From Bacteroidales bacterium (GTDB lineage: Bacteria; Bacteroidota; Bacteroidia; Bacteroidales; UBA932), in the NCBI GenBank assembly GCA_017626555.1, contig JAGAIM010000003.1, positions 1 through 64,000 of the forward strand: 64,000 nucleotides of DNA, in the 5' to 3' direction. This document shows, in pieces, positions 54,354 through 63,371 of the stretch. Both the position numbers and the translations under genes were made by a program. The notes beneath the pieces are model-generated. The model ran no database searches, had not been told where the DNA came from, and worked only from the letters and a program-made list of their open reading frames with translations. How positions within the stretch are numbered: the first letter of the stretch is position 1; every line of letters starts with the position of its first letter.

Positions 54354-55382
54354 TTATTCGTTAACAATAACCTTAATGCCATCCTTGAGGCGGATCTGAC
54401 CTCCGGTCACAACCTTCGCTCCGTCAGCGATACCTTCAAGAACCTCATACTCAGCGCCCATACGACGTCCAAGAACAATCTTCTGATATGTTACGGTGCC
54501 GTCCTCATTGAGGATATACACAAATCTCTCTCCAGAGCCCTGCTGCTTCACGACTGCTACGTCAGGAATGACAACACTGTTGTTCGCTCCGAACTTAACT
54601 GTAGCCCTTACAAACATACCCGGACGGAGTGTGCTGTAATTATTGTCAATGACGACCTCCACGGTGAATGTACGTGTTGTCGGATCGACGGTAGGATATA
54701 TCTTCCTGATCTTGCCGTAGAAAGTCTTGCCAGGGAGAGCGTCTGCTGTGATTTCTACAGAATCGCCCTTCTTAACCTTTGAATAATCGGTCTCTGAAAT
54801 GCCTACAAGAAGTTTCACAGGCACGATCTGCTCTACAGTATAGATAGGGGATGCCATAGCATACATATCACCTGCATCGTAATTACGTGCAGTTATGACA
54901 CCGTTGATAGGAGATACAAGGGTAGCATTCTCCTTAAGGTTCTCATACTGAGTCTTGCTTACTTTGTATGCCATCTCGATTGCGTCGAGGTCTGACTTTG
55001 ACAGACCGCCTACCTCGTAAAGTTCCTTGAGGCGGTTGAACTCTGTTTCATTGTTCTTGAGTTGAAGTTCCACCTGAGCAAGTTGGGTCTGATCCATCTC
55101 TGCCACAACCTGTCCCTTCTTTACAAAATCACCTATATCCACAAGAATCCTGCTGATACGTCCTGCTGTCTGCGGAGCGATATTATTCTTCACGTATGCC
55201 TGGATTGTAGATGTATAGGTAGCCTCCTGCGGCACCTCACGGATTGAAACCTGAGTCACAGACACTGTAGGAACGACTTCCTCCACAACTGTCTCTTCTA
55301 CAGCCTTGTTTTTTGTGTTGCCACAACCGGCCGCCAAAAGTACTGCAACGGCTATGGGCATAATCCTGAAAATAGTCTTCAT
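54354..55382 (-). CDS. RND efflux periplasmic adaptor (membrane fusion protein)
   Basis: The 342-residue lipoprotein (signal ending VLLAAGC) links the pump and TolC. Order: barrel-sandwich half with NNIAPQTAGRISRILVDIGDFVKKGQVVAEMD (lipoyl-like), coiled-coil hairpin (about 95-140, QLKNNETEFNRLKELYEVGGLSKSDLDA), second lipoyl half (LVSPINGVITARNYDAGDMY), beta-barrel and membrane-proximal domain. 21 bases after the TolC stop. Confidence 0.93.
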   Translation of the reverse strand: MKTIFRIMPIAVAVLLAAGCGNTKNKAVEETVVEEVVPTVSVTQVSIREVPQEATYTSTIQAYVKNNIAPQTAGRISRILVDIGDFVKKGQVVAEMDQTQLAQVELQLKNNETEFNRLKELYEVGGLSKSDLDAIEMAYKVSKTQYENLKENATLVSPINGVITARNYDAGDMYAMASPIYTVEQIVPVKLLVGISETDYSKVKKGDSVEITADALPGKTFYGKIRKIYPTVDPTTRTFTVEVVIDNNYSTLRPGMFVRATVKFGANNSVVIPDVAVVKQQGSGERFVYILNEDGTVTYQKIVLGRRMGAEYEVLEGIADGAKVVTGGQIRLKDGIKVIVNE

Positions 55383-55403
55383 ATTATTATCTTTATTTCT
55401 TTT

Positions 55404-56906
55404 TTATTCAATGAAATCCTGTCCGAGTGTCTGCTCAAGTTGAGCCTTTGCCACAACGAAATTATAGATTGCCTGATATTCGGCAAGACGCGCCTGAGTG
55501 AGAGCAAGTTGTGCATCATTCAGTTCGATAAGCGTGCTGCGTCCCACCTGATATGCCTTCTCAGCAATGCTGTAGCCCTTTTCTGCCATTGCCACCGCGT
55601 CCTGAGCCGAATAATAACTCTTCATATTTGTCTCCATCGTAGTAAGGCTCTGACGGATCGCAATCTTAAGTTGGCGCTCTGTATTGTCGATCTGAAGTTG
55701 AACCTGCTGATGCTGGTTCTTTGCCTGACGGATAGCCTGATAGCGCTTACCGCCTGCGAAGATCGGAATATTGAGACTGAGGCCTACGTATGAATAAGGA
55801 GTCCAACGGTATTCGCTGAAATTGAAATCGTTAGTCATAGCGTTGAGACTGAAATTGAATGCCACTGCAAGCGAAGGAATGTTGGCATACTTCTGAAGTT
55901 TTATAGTCTCCGCAAGCATTTCCGACTGGATGGCAAGTTGCTTCATAGTGGAGTTGTCGTCCAGTGAAGCACCGTCGTGCTGATGGATGTCATAGAGCAT
56001 CTGATCCGCATAGTCCGACAGTTCACCGGCGATATCAAGATTCATATCCAGATCTACTCCGAGAATAGCCTTCAACTGCCACAATGCCAATACGATGGAA
56101 CTCTCTGCATTATATACATTAGGAATAGCGTTTGCGACGGTGGTCTTTGCTCTGAGAAGTTCGAGTTCCGAAACCTTCTCGGCATCGAATTTCTTCTTTG
56201 TCTCCTCATAATTGCTTACAGCATTCTCATATACATCCTTATATACATTGAATGCTTCCTTTGCCAGGAGAGTTGCGAAATATGCATTCTTGACCTGAGT
56301 CACAGTCTCGAGACGTGAACTGCGTGCTTTCTCAACAGCCAGTTCGACATCAAGACCCGAAATACGTATGCTCTTCCAGAGTTGCGCATTCACAAGAGGC
56401 ATCGCAGCCGTAACACCTGCACTGTAGGTATTCCAACGTCCCACCTCAAGTCCGCCACTGGTATCCATCGATGGTGTCTCTTCTGGAATCTCCACTCCAT
56501 CAGGGAGTTCTGTATCGCCACCTTCTCCACCTCCCATCATTCCTCCGAGAGAACTCATATCGAAGTCCATATACATCACCTGCTTCTTGATTGTCCTCTG
56601 GTATGCACCGGAAGCATCAATCTGAGGGAAGAGAGCAGCGTATGCACCCTTCTTGGCAAATCCTGTCCTCTCAATCTCCATATCAGCCACTTTGACTGAC
56701 ACATTCTCGCTCAAAGCAATCTCGAGCGCCTGTTCCAAAGTGATTACCACCGGAGTCTCCGAAGCATCCGCCTGAGCCAGAATTGTCTGAACTTCAGGAT
56801 TCACAGCATTCTCTGGCGCATCTTTTGTCTTGTACTGCGCTGATGCTGCAAAAGGAAGCAGAAGCATTCCTGCAATGATCACTGTAGTTACCGCTAATTT
56901 TTTCAT
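55404..56906 (-). CDS. TolC-family outer-membrane efflux protein
   Basis: I start at the ATG 56906 (MKKLAVTTVIIAGMLLLPFAASAQ), 500 residues; the frame to 56945 runs through the promoter. It has two coiled-coil/beta repeats typical of TolC, with VITLEQALEIALSENVSVKVADMEIERT opening the first and a C-terminal half ending NFVVAKAQLEQTLG. A Gly/Glu-rich insert (GGMMGGGEGGDTELPDGVEIPEETPS, about 100-125) interrupts the first repeat. First gene of the efflux operon. Confidence 0.93.
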   Translation of the reverse strand: MKKLAVTTVIIAGMLLLPFAASAQYKTKDAPENAVNPEVQTILAQADASETPVVITLEQALEIALSENVSVKVADMEIERTGFAKKGAYAALFPQIDASGAYQRTIKKQVMYMDFDMSSLGGMMGGGEGGDTELPDGVEIPEETPSMDTSGGLEVGRWNTYSAGVTAAMPLVNAQLWKSIRISGLDVELAVEKARSSRLETVTQVKNAYFATLLAKEAFNVYKDVYENAVSNYEETKKKFDAEKVSELELLRAKTTVANAIPNVYNAESSIVLALWQLKAILGVDLDMNLDIAGELSDYADQMLYDIHQHDGASLDDNSTMKQLAIQSEMLAETIKLQKYANIPSLAVAFNFSLNAMTNDFNFSEYRWTPYSYVGLSLNIPIFAGGKRYQAIRQAKNQHQQVQLQIDNTERQLKIAIRQSLTTMETNMKSYYSAQDAVAMAEKGYSIAEKAYQVGRSTLIELNDAQLALTQARLAEYQAIYNFVVAKAQLEQTLGQDFIE

Positions 56907-56931
56907 CATTTTTACACTAATTTTCAAGCCG

Positions 56932-56939
56932 CAAAAATA
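56932..56939 (-). promoter_or_regulatory. -7 box for the TolC-RND-PII operon
   Basis: TATTTTTG on the minus strand fits TAnnTTTG, 26 bases before the ATG. No clear -33; the direct repeats at 56969-56997 lie just upstream and could recruit an activator. Confidence 0.5.
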
Positions 56940-56968
56940 CAACAAATTTCAAGCCGCTCCATAATGTA

Positions 56969-56997
56969 TTTTGGTTCAAAATTACATAGTTTTGGTT
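56969..56997. promoter_or_regulatory. candidate AraC-type operator: TTTTGGTT direct repeats
   Basis: TTTTGGTT occurs at 56969-56976 and 56990-56997, 21 bases apart centre to centre, i.e. two helical turns. The pair lies in the divergent gap between the TolC operon and an AraC regulator, and the second copy overlaps the regulator's -33 box. Confidence 0.5.
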
Positions 56998-57022
56998 AAT
57001 TCTTCCAGAATATTTATATTTG
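56991..57022 (+). promoter_or_regulatory. Bacteroidota promoter for the AraC-family gene
   Basis: TTTG (56991-56994), 20 bases, then TATATTTG (57015-57022). The ATG follows at 57041. Confidence 0.7.
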
Positions 57023-57040
57023 AGGTCTTAAAAGATAAAA

Positions 57041-57976
57041 ATGAGCGAAATAAAGCACAAAACAAGTAAGCCGGCCGTCCTCTTCGGATCAAAGAACGTA
57101 ACCAAGGTCGGATATATCGAAGATTATATTTTTGCCTGCGAGATAAAAGGTGAAGGGCATCTGACATACAACAAGCCACGAAGGCCTAAATACCATCTGG
57201 TAATCATCGTCCTCAGAGGAAATATGGATCTGATTGTAAACGGTGAGAAATTCACTTTCAGAAAGAACACGTATGTCAACCTCCCCACCTGGACCGACAT
57301 TTATGAAATCAGATATGGAAAGGACTTCCACGCTATGGCCACCGCAACCGACAAGAGTATCGTTGAAGACATTTTCCAGAACCGCAACCCGTTTCCTCCC
57401 GACTTCAAATTCACTATAGACCACGGAATCGGAGGAGACATAATGGATAAAAAGGATATCGATATTCTTTATAAGGACATCAGCAATATGATTGACTCAC
57501 TTTCCAACAAGGAGCATCACTTTGCAGAAGAAGTCAATTATGCATATTTCTATATCCTGCTGACCGATATGGCAGATATGATGTGGAGACGCTATGGCAA
57601 GGGAACACCATCACACCACACAGAAATGAAGCGGTCGGACGGCATAATGAAAGAGTTTGCAGAACTGCTTACCGAACATATCTATGAGGAGACAAGCGTG
57701 GAGTTTTATGCCGAAAAACTCTGTATATCAAAGCAATACCTGTCTCTGATTGTCAAAGAAAAAACCCGAGTCACAATCGGGACTGTCATAGCATCTATGA
57801 GAACGGAAGCGGCTTCGAGACTCCTGCGCAATCCAGACCTGACCATACAGCAGATAGCAGAGAGGCTTTCATTTGCCGACCAGTCGTCTTTCGGAAAATT
57901 CTTCAAGAAACACGCAGGAATATCGCCGTTGAAATATAGACAGAAACTCAGAAAAACGCTTCTGACTCTGCGCTAG
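57041..57976 (+). CDS. AraC-family transcriptional regulator
   Basis: A 311-residue one-component regulator. The N-terminal half is a cupin-like sensor (YHLVIIVLRGNMDLIVNGEKFTFRKNTYVNLPTW); the C-terminal part (about 205-305) has two helix-turn-helix units, SVEFYAEKLCISKQYLSLIVKE and LTIQQIAERLSFADQSSFGKFFKKHAGISPLKYR, the second being the standard AraC signature. It is divergent from the TolC-RND operon with shared operator-like repeats, so it probably controls that pump and itself. Converges on proX with a 4-base overlap. Confidence 0.92.
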   Translation: MSEIKHKTSKPAVLFGSKNVTKVGYIEDYIFACEIKGEGHLTYNKPRRPKYHLVIIVLRGNMDLIVNGEKFTFRKNTYVNLPTWTDIYEIRYGKDFHAMATATDKSIVEDIFQNRNPFPPDFKFTIDHGIGGDIMDKKDIDILYKDISNMIDSLSNKEHHFAEEVNYAYFYILLTDMADMMWRRYGKGTPSHHTEMKRSDGIMKEFAELLTEHIYEETSVEFYAEKLCISKQYLSLIVKEKTRVTIGTVIASMRTEAASRLLRNPDLTIQQIAERLSFADQSSFGKFFKKHAGISPLKYRQKLRKTLLTLR

Positions 57977-58515
57977 ACCTCTGCCGTCACATCAAGCCAC
58001 TCATATTCTCCACCCCAGATTTCAAGGAATCTGATAAAGTCAGCATTTGACAGAACCACGCTTGCAGTATTGTCGCAAGGATGGAAACTTATCTTTTGTG
58101 CATTCTTCAAATCACGGTCCAGGAAAAGTTTCACTCTGTGACCATTAGGGAAATGTTCCTTGGTAAGTTCCTCTGTATAAGGATCATTGATCAGCCCGAG
58201 AGGCGACACCGATCCGGGAAGAAGCCCTAGACAGCGCTCCATACGCTCGGCAGAAGCAAAGGAAAGTTTACCCTGCTTCAGGATATGCTCAAGCGAGTGT
58301 ATCTGCATTTCCTTATGGCATTCGAACACCACAAGATAATGTCGGTTGCCTTTGTGATTGCGGAAGAACAGATTCTTGCAATGGACTGAGTCGATATCTT
58401 TCCAATATTCAAGTGCCAATTCTATTGTCGGAAGCGGCGGATGTGTATGAAGTTCATAGCCGAGGGCGTGCTCATCAAGAAAGCGTAATACCTCGGCAAT
58501 TCTCTGATTTTCCAT
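57973..58515 (-). CDS. proX: prolyl-tRNA deacylase (YbaK/ProX type)
   Basis: Free-standing editing domain that removes alanine from tRNA-Pro. The 180 residues fit the YbaK fold: YELHTHPPLPTIELAL, HCKNLFFRNHKGNRHYLVVFECHKEM (KxLFF..N with catalytic-type Lys), LPGSVSPLGLIND (GxxSPxG) and ISFHPCDNTASVVLSNADF. It starts in a TAATG overlap with lgt, so the pair is coupled. Confidence 0.9.
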   Translation of the reverse strand: MENQRIAEVLRFLDEHALGYELHTHPPLPTIELALEYWKDIDSVHCKNLFFRNHKGNRHYLVVFECHKEMQIHSLEHILKQGKLSFASAERMERCLGLLPGSVSPLGLINDPYTEELTKEHFPNGHRVKLFLDRDLKNAQKISFHPCDNTASVVLSNADFIRFLEIWGGEYEWLDVTAEV

Positions 58516-59396
58516 TACTTGGCAATGCTTTTTGCGTAATGTGTCGGTGCTGCCTTTTTCTTTTCAGGATGCACGATCATAGCAGGCTGTTTCCTTATAT
58601 GACTGTAAACAAGGAAACATATACCCAGAAGAATGAATGGAATGCTGAGCCACTGACCCATATTCAACACCATATCCTGTTCGAAACCCACCTGAGGCTC
58701 CTTGATGAACTCTATCAGGAAGCGCATTCCGAAGCAGCCGATGAAGAATGTTCCGATAAAGAAGCCTCTATGCAGTTTAGGCAGTCTGTACTTGTACATC
58801 AGAATCTGGAACACACCGAGAAGGAAATAACTGAGAGCCTCGTAGAGTTGGGTAGGATGCTTCGGCTCGGTCTCTCCACGAAGTTCAAATATGAATCCCC
58901 AAGGAAGGTTCGTCACATCACCATATATCTCCGAATTGCAGAGGTTACCCAGACGGATGAATGTAGCCGCAAAGCATACCGCGATAGCAAGGTGATCAAG
59001 GATCCACACGAAATCAAAGTCATATTTTCGACCGTAATGCCTTGCAAACCACCACATTGCTATAAACAGTGCTATCGTACCTCCGTGACTGGCGAGACCT
59101 CCTTTCCACGGCATAAAGATTTCCCAGAATCCTTGCCAACTGCCAAGATAATAATCTGGCTGATAGAAGAGGCAGTGTCCGAGACGGGCACCGACAATTG
59201 TTCCGATAAGAAGGGTATAAAGAAGCGGATCCAGAAGTTTTTCCGGCACTCCCTCTCTTTTGAAGAACCATTTGAAGATAAACCATCCGAGAATGAATCC
59301 CGAAATGAAAAGAAGTGAATACCACCTGAGAGAGAAGGCTCCTATGCCGATTATCTCAGGATTCATATTCCAGTGTATTGCCAGTGTCTCAAACAT
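58515..59396 (-). CDS. lgt: prolipoprotein diacylglyceryl transferase
   Basis: Lgt transfers diacylglycerol to the lipobox cysteine, the first step in maturing the many lipoproteins in this window. The 293-residue membrane protein has about seven TM segments, the motif WKGGLASHGGTIALF (HGG signature), RLGNLCNSEIYGDVTNLPWG, PTQLYEALSYFLLG and IEFIKEPQ. The C-terminal tail is basic (KKKAAPTHYAKSIAK). It has its own promoter upstream. Confidence 0.95.
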   Translation of the reverse strand: MFETLAIHWNMNPEIIGIGAFSLRWYSLLFISGFILGWFIFKWFFKREGVPEKLLDPLLYTLLIGTIVGARLGHCLFYQPDYYLGSWQGFWEIFMPWKGGLASHGGTIALFIAMWWFARHYGRKYDFDFVWILDHLAIAVCFAATFIRLGNLCNSEIYGDVTNLPWGFIFELRGETEPKHPTQLYEALSYFLLGVFQILMYKYRLPKLHRGFFIGTFFIGCFGMRFLIEFIKEPQVGFEQDMVLNMGQWLSIPFILLGICFLVYSHIRKQPAMIVHPEKKKAAPTHYAKSIAK

Positions 59397-59417
59397 AATC
59401 TTTCATATTTAATCTTG

Positions 59418-59449
59418 CAAAGATAAGAATTAGAGCGGATATCCGTCAA
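59418..59449 (-). promoter_or_regulatory. Bacteroidota promoter for lgt-proX
   Basis: TATCTTTG (59418-59425) with TTG (59447-59449) 21 bases upstream on the minus strand. Confidence 0.65.
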
Positions 59450-59452
59450 CAT

Positions 59453-59623
59453 TTATCTGTCTTTCGGTTTCTTGAGACGCCCGCTCTTACGCAAAGCCTC
59501 TGCTATGATCCATTGAAGTTGGCCGTTGGTAGAGCGGAATTCATCTTCCGCCCATTTCTCAACGGCCGCCATAGTCTGAGCGTCGATACGCAATACAAAA
59601 CTTTTATTCTGTTCCTTAGGCAT
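59453..59623 (-). CDS. 56-residue Arc-type ribbon-helix-helix protein
   Basis: A small ORF starting with ATG 59623: MPKEQNKSFVLRID, then AQTMAAVEKWAEDEF, STNGQLQWIIAEALRKSG and KKPKDR. The pattern (strand FVLRID, helix, turn, helix) and the basic ends are typical of Arc/MetJ-type DNA-binding dimers. The codons are regular and the start lies 8 bases after the SPFH stop, so it is a real member of that operon. It may bind the palindrome upstream of the SPFH gene. Confidence 0.82.
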   Translation of the reverse strand: MPKEQNKSFVLRIDAQTMAAVEKWAEDEFRSTNGQLQWIIAEALRKSGRLKKPKDR

Positions 59624-59631
59624 AGATATCA

Positions 59632-60615
59632 TTAATGGTGCAGTGTGCCGGCATTGACTACTGGCTGGGCAGATTCGTCCGAACAGAGCACGACCAGCAG
59701 ATTGCTGACCATAGCGGCTTTACGTTCCTCATCAAGTTCCACGACATCATTCTCAGCGAGTTGGTCAATAGCCATCTTTACCATAGAAACAGCACCTTCA
59801 ACGATTTTTTCGCGTGCGGCTATGATTGCATCAGCCTGCTGACGGCGAAGCATTACAGCGGCAATCTCAGGCGCATACGCAAGATAATTGATACGCGCTT
59901 CAACCACTTCTATTCCGGCCATTTCAAGACGCTCCGAGAGTTTGGTTTCGAGTTGTTCATTGATTTCATCAGCGTTGGAACGAAGACTGAGTTCTCCTTC
60001 TGCTGTAGAATTATTATCGTATGCATAGTATCCTGCGACCTGACGCAGAGCGGCATCACTCTGCACAGCCACGAAGTTTGCAAGCGCATCCATACGGGTA
60101 TCACTTGCGCTTGCAGCCTCCACCTCAACCTGCCCCTTTGCCGAAGTGGTAGTCTTTACCTGTTTAGGCGCATCAATGTTGAAGACAGCCTTGTAAATTT
60201 CCTCAGCCTTCACCTTCCACACAAGCACCAGACCAATCATAATAGGATTGCCCATCTTGTCATTCACCTTGATAGGATCTGCATTAAGATTACGTGCGCG
60301 AAGCGATATCTTCTTGACGCTCATAAAAGGGTTCACCCACCAAAAGCCTTCTTTCCGGAAATTTCCGCGGTACTTGCCGAAGAATACAAGCACTCTGGCC
60401 TGATTAGGCTCAATGACCATCAGACCGGCCAGCATAACCAGTCCAGCCAGAATCAACGCCACTCCGACAACAGCAGTCAGTCCGAAACCGGTATTGACCG
60501 CATATACGATTCCCCATATTCCTGCTGCAATCATTGCCAGTATGACAAACAGCATCACGAATCCGTTGGCTTTGAATCCGCTGTAATCCTTGTTTAAGTT
60601 CTGTTCCATATACAT
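59632..60615 (-). CDS. SPFH/band-7 domain membrane protein
   Basis: A 325-327-residue protein (ATG 60615 or, more likely, 60609, [11 protein letters not shown]) with two N-terminal TM segments (about 20-65), then an SPFH domain ([38 protein letters not shown]) and a coiled C-terminal part ([36 protein letters not shown]). Such proteins form membrane rings or microdomain scaffolds. It is followed by the RHH gene in all likelihood as one operon. Confidence 0.9.
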   Translation of the reverse strand: MYMEQNLNKDYSGFKANGFVMLFVILAMIAAGIWGIVYAVNTGFGLTAVVGVALILAGLVMLAGLMVIEPNQARVLVFFGKYRGNFRKEGFWWVNPFMSVKKISLRARNLNADPIKVNDKMGNPIMIGLVLVWKVKAEEIYKAVFNIDAPKQVKTTTSAKGQVEVEAASASDTRMDALANFVAVQSDAALRQVAGYYAYDNNSTAEGELSLRSNADEINEQLETKLSERLEMAGIEVVEARINYLAYAPEIAAVMLRRQQADAIIAAREKIVEGAVSMVKMAIDQLAENDVVELDEERKAAMVSNLLVVLCSDESAQPVVNAGTLHH

Positions 60616-60625
60616 TTGAATTAAA

Positions 60626-60646
60626 GTGATATTATTTTGATATCAC
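60626..60646. promoter_or_regulatory. perfect palindrome upstream of the SPFH-RHH operon
   Basis: GTGATAT (60626-60632) and ATATCAC (60640-60646) with a 7-base spacer lie 17 bases before the ATG at 60609. It suits a dimeric repressor, and the co-transcribed RHH protein is the natural candidate. The rest of the gap to 60705 shows no gene. Confidence 0.5.
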
Positions 60647-60705
60647 AAATTAAATAATAAAACGGCTGATTTCCAAATAATTCGTGCTTTTAGAAGAGTC
60701 ATACC

Positions 60706-61887
60706 CTAAAAAGGGTGACGCATATAATGGGCGCGACGGGCAGGAGAAAACTTCTCTATGGAATAGCGGAGCATAGTCCGTGGCATCTGCCGGCAGTGTC
60801 TGTCGAGGAAATCTGTCAGAACCTGCTCGTCGCGTTTGCCTACTTCGCGCAACATCCACCCTACTGCCTTCTGAATGAGATCATACTGCGTGTCTATAAA
60901 CATCGCAGCGAGTTTCATCGTGTCACCGAACTGATTGTCTCTTATGAGAGCCAGAGTGGCAACTATGGCTATTCTTTGCTCCCAGATGTATTCTGATGCA
61001 GCCAGAGCATACAACACAGACCTGTCCTCCTGCAGCGTCAGATAGCGTCCGAGAATATAAGGCGCAGACAGATCTACAAGATCCCAGTTGTTGATTCCCT
61101 TCGTATGACTCAGATAGAATCTTACCGTATCTTCCGTACTCTCTTTGTATTTGCACACTAAGATCAGCAGTCCGCACAAACGGCATTCGTGCCATTCACT
61201 TTCCAGCAGTGCCTCTATGACTTCCCAAGACACTGAGGCATACTCCTTCGCGACTTTCCGCGTGTTGGGAACGGTTACTCCCAGAAACTTGTCTCCCTCT
61301 CCGTACTCTCCTTTTCCTGTCTTGAAGAATCGCGGCAGGATGACCTTCTTTTCTTCATCTGAATTTGATCTGAGAGCCTTTGTGATACGTGCATACGTCC
61401 TGGCAAAACGGAGTTCGGCAGGTGAAAGGTGGCAGTATCCGTCCGGATTCTTCAAAAGATAGTCCTGATGGTAATCTTCTGCCGGAAAGAAACATTTCAA
61501 GCTGCATTTCTCGACCATCAGGGGACTGCTATGCCTTGCCTGAATTTCCTTATAGACTTCTTCTACTACCGTTCTGTCCTCATCATCAGTCCAGTATATG
61601 CCGGTTCTGTACCTTGTCCCTATGTCATTTCCTTGTCTATCTTTGAGCAGAGGGTCTATCGACCGGAAGAAGAGCCTGCACAACGTGGACAAAGAAATAA
61701 TTTCAGGATCATATAGGACTTTGACACACTCGACATAGCCGGTCTTGTCCGTATAGACCTGCTCATATACAGGATCAGGTATGAACCAGTTGGCATAACC
61801 GGTAAGAGTCTCAGTTACACCCTCGAACTGTCTCAGGTAGTGTTCCGTACCCCAGAAACATCCTCCTGCAAAATATATCTCTTTCAT
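60706..61887 (-). CDS. MsrA - AlkD-like DNA glycosylase fusion protein
   Basis: A 393-residue single ORF. Residues 1-160 are peptide methionine-S-sulfoxide reductase (GGCFWGTEHY with Cys10, YRTGIYW, EDYHQDYLLKNPDGYC). Residues about 165-393 are a HEAT-repeat alkylpurine DNA glycosylase of the AlkD family (FFKTGKGEYGEGDKFLGV, NNWDLVDLS, QKAVGWMLREVG). W268, D272, R305 and W344 line up with the AlkD residues W109, D113, R148 and W187 that I recall. I start at the ATG 61887 because the frame to 61917 crosses the -7 box. The pairing suggests one protein for oxidative protein damage and alkylated DNA. Confidence 0.88.
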   Translation of the reverse strand: MKEIYFAGGCFWGTEHYLRQFEGVTETLTGYANWFIPDPVYEQVYTDKTGYVECVKVLYDPEIISLSTLCRLFFRSIDPLLKDRQGNDIGTRYRTGIYWTDDEDRTVVEEVYKEIQARHSSPLMVEKCSLKCFFPAEDYHQDYLLKNPDGYCHLSPAELRFARTYARITKALRSNSDEEKKVILPRFFKTGKGEYGEGDKFLGVTVPNTRKVAKEYASVSWEVIEALLESEWHECRLCGLLILVCKYKESTEDTVRFYLSHTKGINNWDLVDLSAPYILGRYLTLQEDRSVLYALAASEYIWEQRIAIVATLALIRDNQFGDTMKLAAMFIDTQYDLIQKAVGWMLREVGKRDEQVLTDFLDRHCRQMPRTMLRYSIEKFSPARRAHYMRHPF

Positions 61888-61892
61888 ATCAG

Positions 61893-61900
61893 CAAATATA
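61893..61900 (-). promoter_or_regulatory. -7 box directly before the MsrA-AlkD gene
   Basis: TATATTTG fits TAnnTTTG and ends 5 bases before the ATG at 61887, so the transcript may be leaderless. No clear -33. Confidence 0.5.
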
Positions 61901-61927
61901 CGGATTTGAAATATCATTTTGAGAGAT

Positions 61928-62011
61928 CAAGTGCACAAACACAGGCAAAGTGCCCGTGGTACCACTGATTTTGTGGGTACCACGGGCACTTTCATTATAG
62001 AAATGCACTTG
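61928..62011. terminator. nested hairpin terminator after pgk
   Basis: A perfect 17-bp stem AAAGTGCCCGTGGTACC (61947-61963) with its complement at 61976-61992 sits within outer arms CAAGTGCA/TGCACTTG (61928-61935, 62004-62011). On the minus strand it follows the pgk stop. Confidence 0.85.
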
Positions 62012-62020
62012 GTGCTTTAA

Positions 62021-63271
62021 TTATTTGCGGATTGCTGCGATGCCAGGGAGTTCCTTGCCTTCGAGGTACTCGAGCATTGCTCCACCACCTGTTGACACAT
62101 AACTTACCTTGTCAGCGAAGCCCATCTGAGTAACCGCTGCAACAGAGTCACCACCACCTACGAGTGTGAATGCTCCGTTCTCGGCTGTTGCCTTAGCAAG
62201 GATCTCAGCGATGCGGTTTGTACCCTTTGCGAATGCAGGGATCTCAAATACGCCTACAGGACCGTTCCAGAGGATGGTCTTTGACTTCATAAGAACCTCC
62301 TCCCACATAGCGAGAGTGCTTGGTGCGGCGTCCATACCTTCCCAACCGTCAGGAATCTCTGAGTTGAGGCAGATCTTGGTATTGGCATCGTTAGAGAAAT
62401 CGTCTGCGATAACAACCTCCTTCGAGAGATAGATCTTAACGCCCTTCTCCTCAGCCTTCTTGAGTGTGTCGAGAGCAAGTTGCATCTGATCGTCCTCGCA
62501 GAGTGAACGTCCGATCTGACCGCCCTGAGCCTTCTTGAATGTGTAAACCATACCGCCACCGATGATCATATTGTCAACAGCGTCGAAGAGTTTCTCGATG
62601 ATAGTGATCTTTGAAGAAACCTTTGCACCACCTACGATTGCAGTAACAGGGTGCTCCGGAGTCTTGAGAACGTGGTCGATAGCCTTGATCTCACCTTCCA
62701 TCACATATCCGAACATCTTGTCATTAGGGAAATAGTCAGCGATAAGGGCTGTAGATGCGTGTGCGCGGTGTGCAGTACCGAATGCATCGTTGATGTAGCA
62801 GTCAGCGTAAGAAGCAAGTTTCTTTACGAACTCCTTCTGGTTCTCCTTGACCACTGCCTTTGCAGCCTTCTTCTCTTCCTCTGTTGCGAACTCGCCTCTT
62901 GGCTTGCCTTCTTCCTCAGCATAGAAACGGAGGTTCTCGAGTACGAGGCACTCACCCATCTTGAGAGCAGCAACCTGAGCATCAGCAGCCTGGCAGTCAT
63001 CAGCAAACTTCACAGGTGCACCGAGGAGTTCCTCAACACGGCCGAGGATGTGCTTGAGAGAGAACTTCTCTGTCACGCCCTTTGGACGACCAAGGTGAGA
63101 CATTACTATTACAGCACCACCCTTCTCGATAACCTTCTTGAGTGTAGGGATTGCTGCACGGATACGTGTGTCGTCAGTGATCTCCATATTTGCATTGAGC
63201 GGAACATTGAAGTCAACGCGGACAATTGCCTTTTTACCGGCGAAATCGTAAGTGTCAATAAACTGTTGCAT
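62021..63271 (-). CDS. pgk: phosphoglycerate kinase
   Basis: Glycolytic enzyme that makes ATP from 1,3-bisphosphoglycerate. The 416 residues contain the family motifs [50 protein letters not shown] and GGGDSVAAV. Length is normal. It has its own divergent promoter and terminator, so it is monocistronic. Confidence 0.98.
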   Translation of the reverse strand: MQQFIDTYDFAGKKAIVRVDFNVPLNANMEITDDTRIRAAIPTLKKVIEKGGAVIVMSHLGRPKGVTEKFSLKHILGRVEELLGAPVKFADDCQAADAQVAALKMGECLVLENLRFYAEEEGKPRGEFATEEEKKAAKAVVKENQKEFVKKLASYADCYINDAFGTAHRAHASTALIADYFPNDKMFGYVMEGEIKAIDHVLKTPEHPVTAIVGGAKVSSKITIIEKLFDAVDNMIIGGGMVYTFKKAQGGQIGRSLCEDDQMQLALDTLKKAEEKGVKIYLSKEVVIADDFSNDANTKICLNSEIPDGWEGMDAAPSTLAMWEEVLMKSKTILWNGPVGVFEIPAFAKGTNRIAEILAKATAENGAFTLVGGGDSVAAVTQMGFADKVSYVSTGGGAMLEYLEGKELPGIAAIRK

Positions 63272-63307
63272 AATTGTATAGTATGTTTGTTAATTCCTAA
63301 ATCCGAG

Positions 63308-63336
63308 CAAATTTAGCAATTTTCGGGGAAATACAA
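63308..63336 (-). promoter_or_regulatory. Bacteroidota promoter for pgk
   Basis: TAAATTTG (63308-63315) with TTG (63334-63336) 18 bases upstream on the minus strand. Confidence 0.6.
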
Positions 63337-63345
63337 GAAAATAAG

Positions 63346-63353
63346 TATCTTTG
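63346..63353 (+). promoter_or_regulatory. -7 box for the RlmI-like gene
   Basis: TATCTTTG fits TAnnTTTG, 19 bases before the ATG at 63372. No clear -33. Confidence 0.5.
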
Positions 63354-63371
63354 CGCAAATTTTCGACGCGT

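Noticed and set aside
59635-60597. Long plus-strand ORF opposite the SPFH gene
   Set aside because: Its codon pattern mirrors the SPFH gene, the protein is His/Cys/Ser-rich with no family resemblance, and it has no promoter; it is a shadow.
62651-63316. 221-codon plus-strand ORF opposite pgk
   Set aside because: It is an antisense shadow of the well-supported pgk gene and has no motifs.
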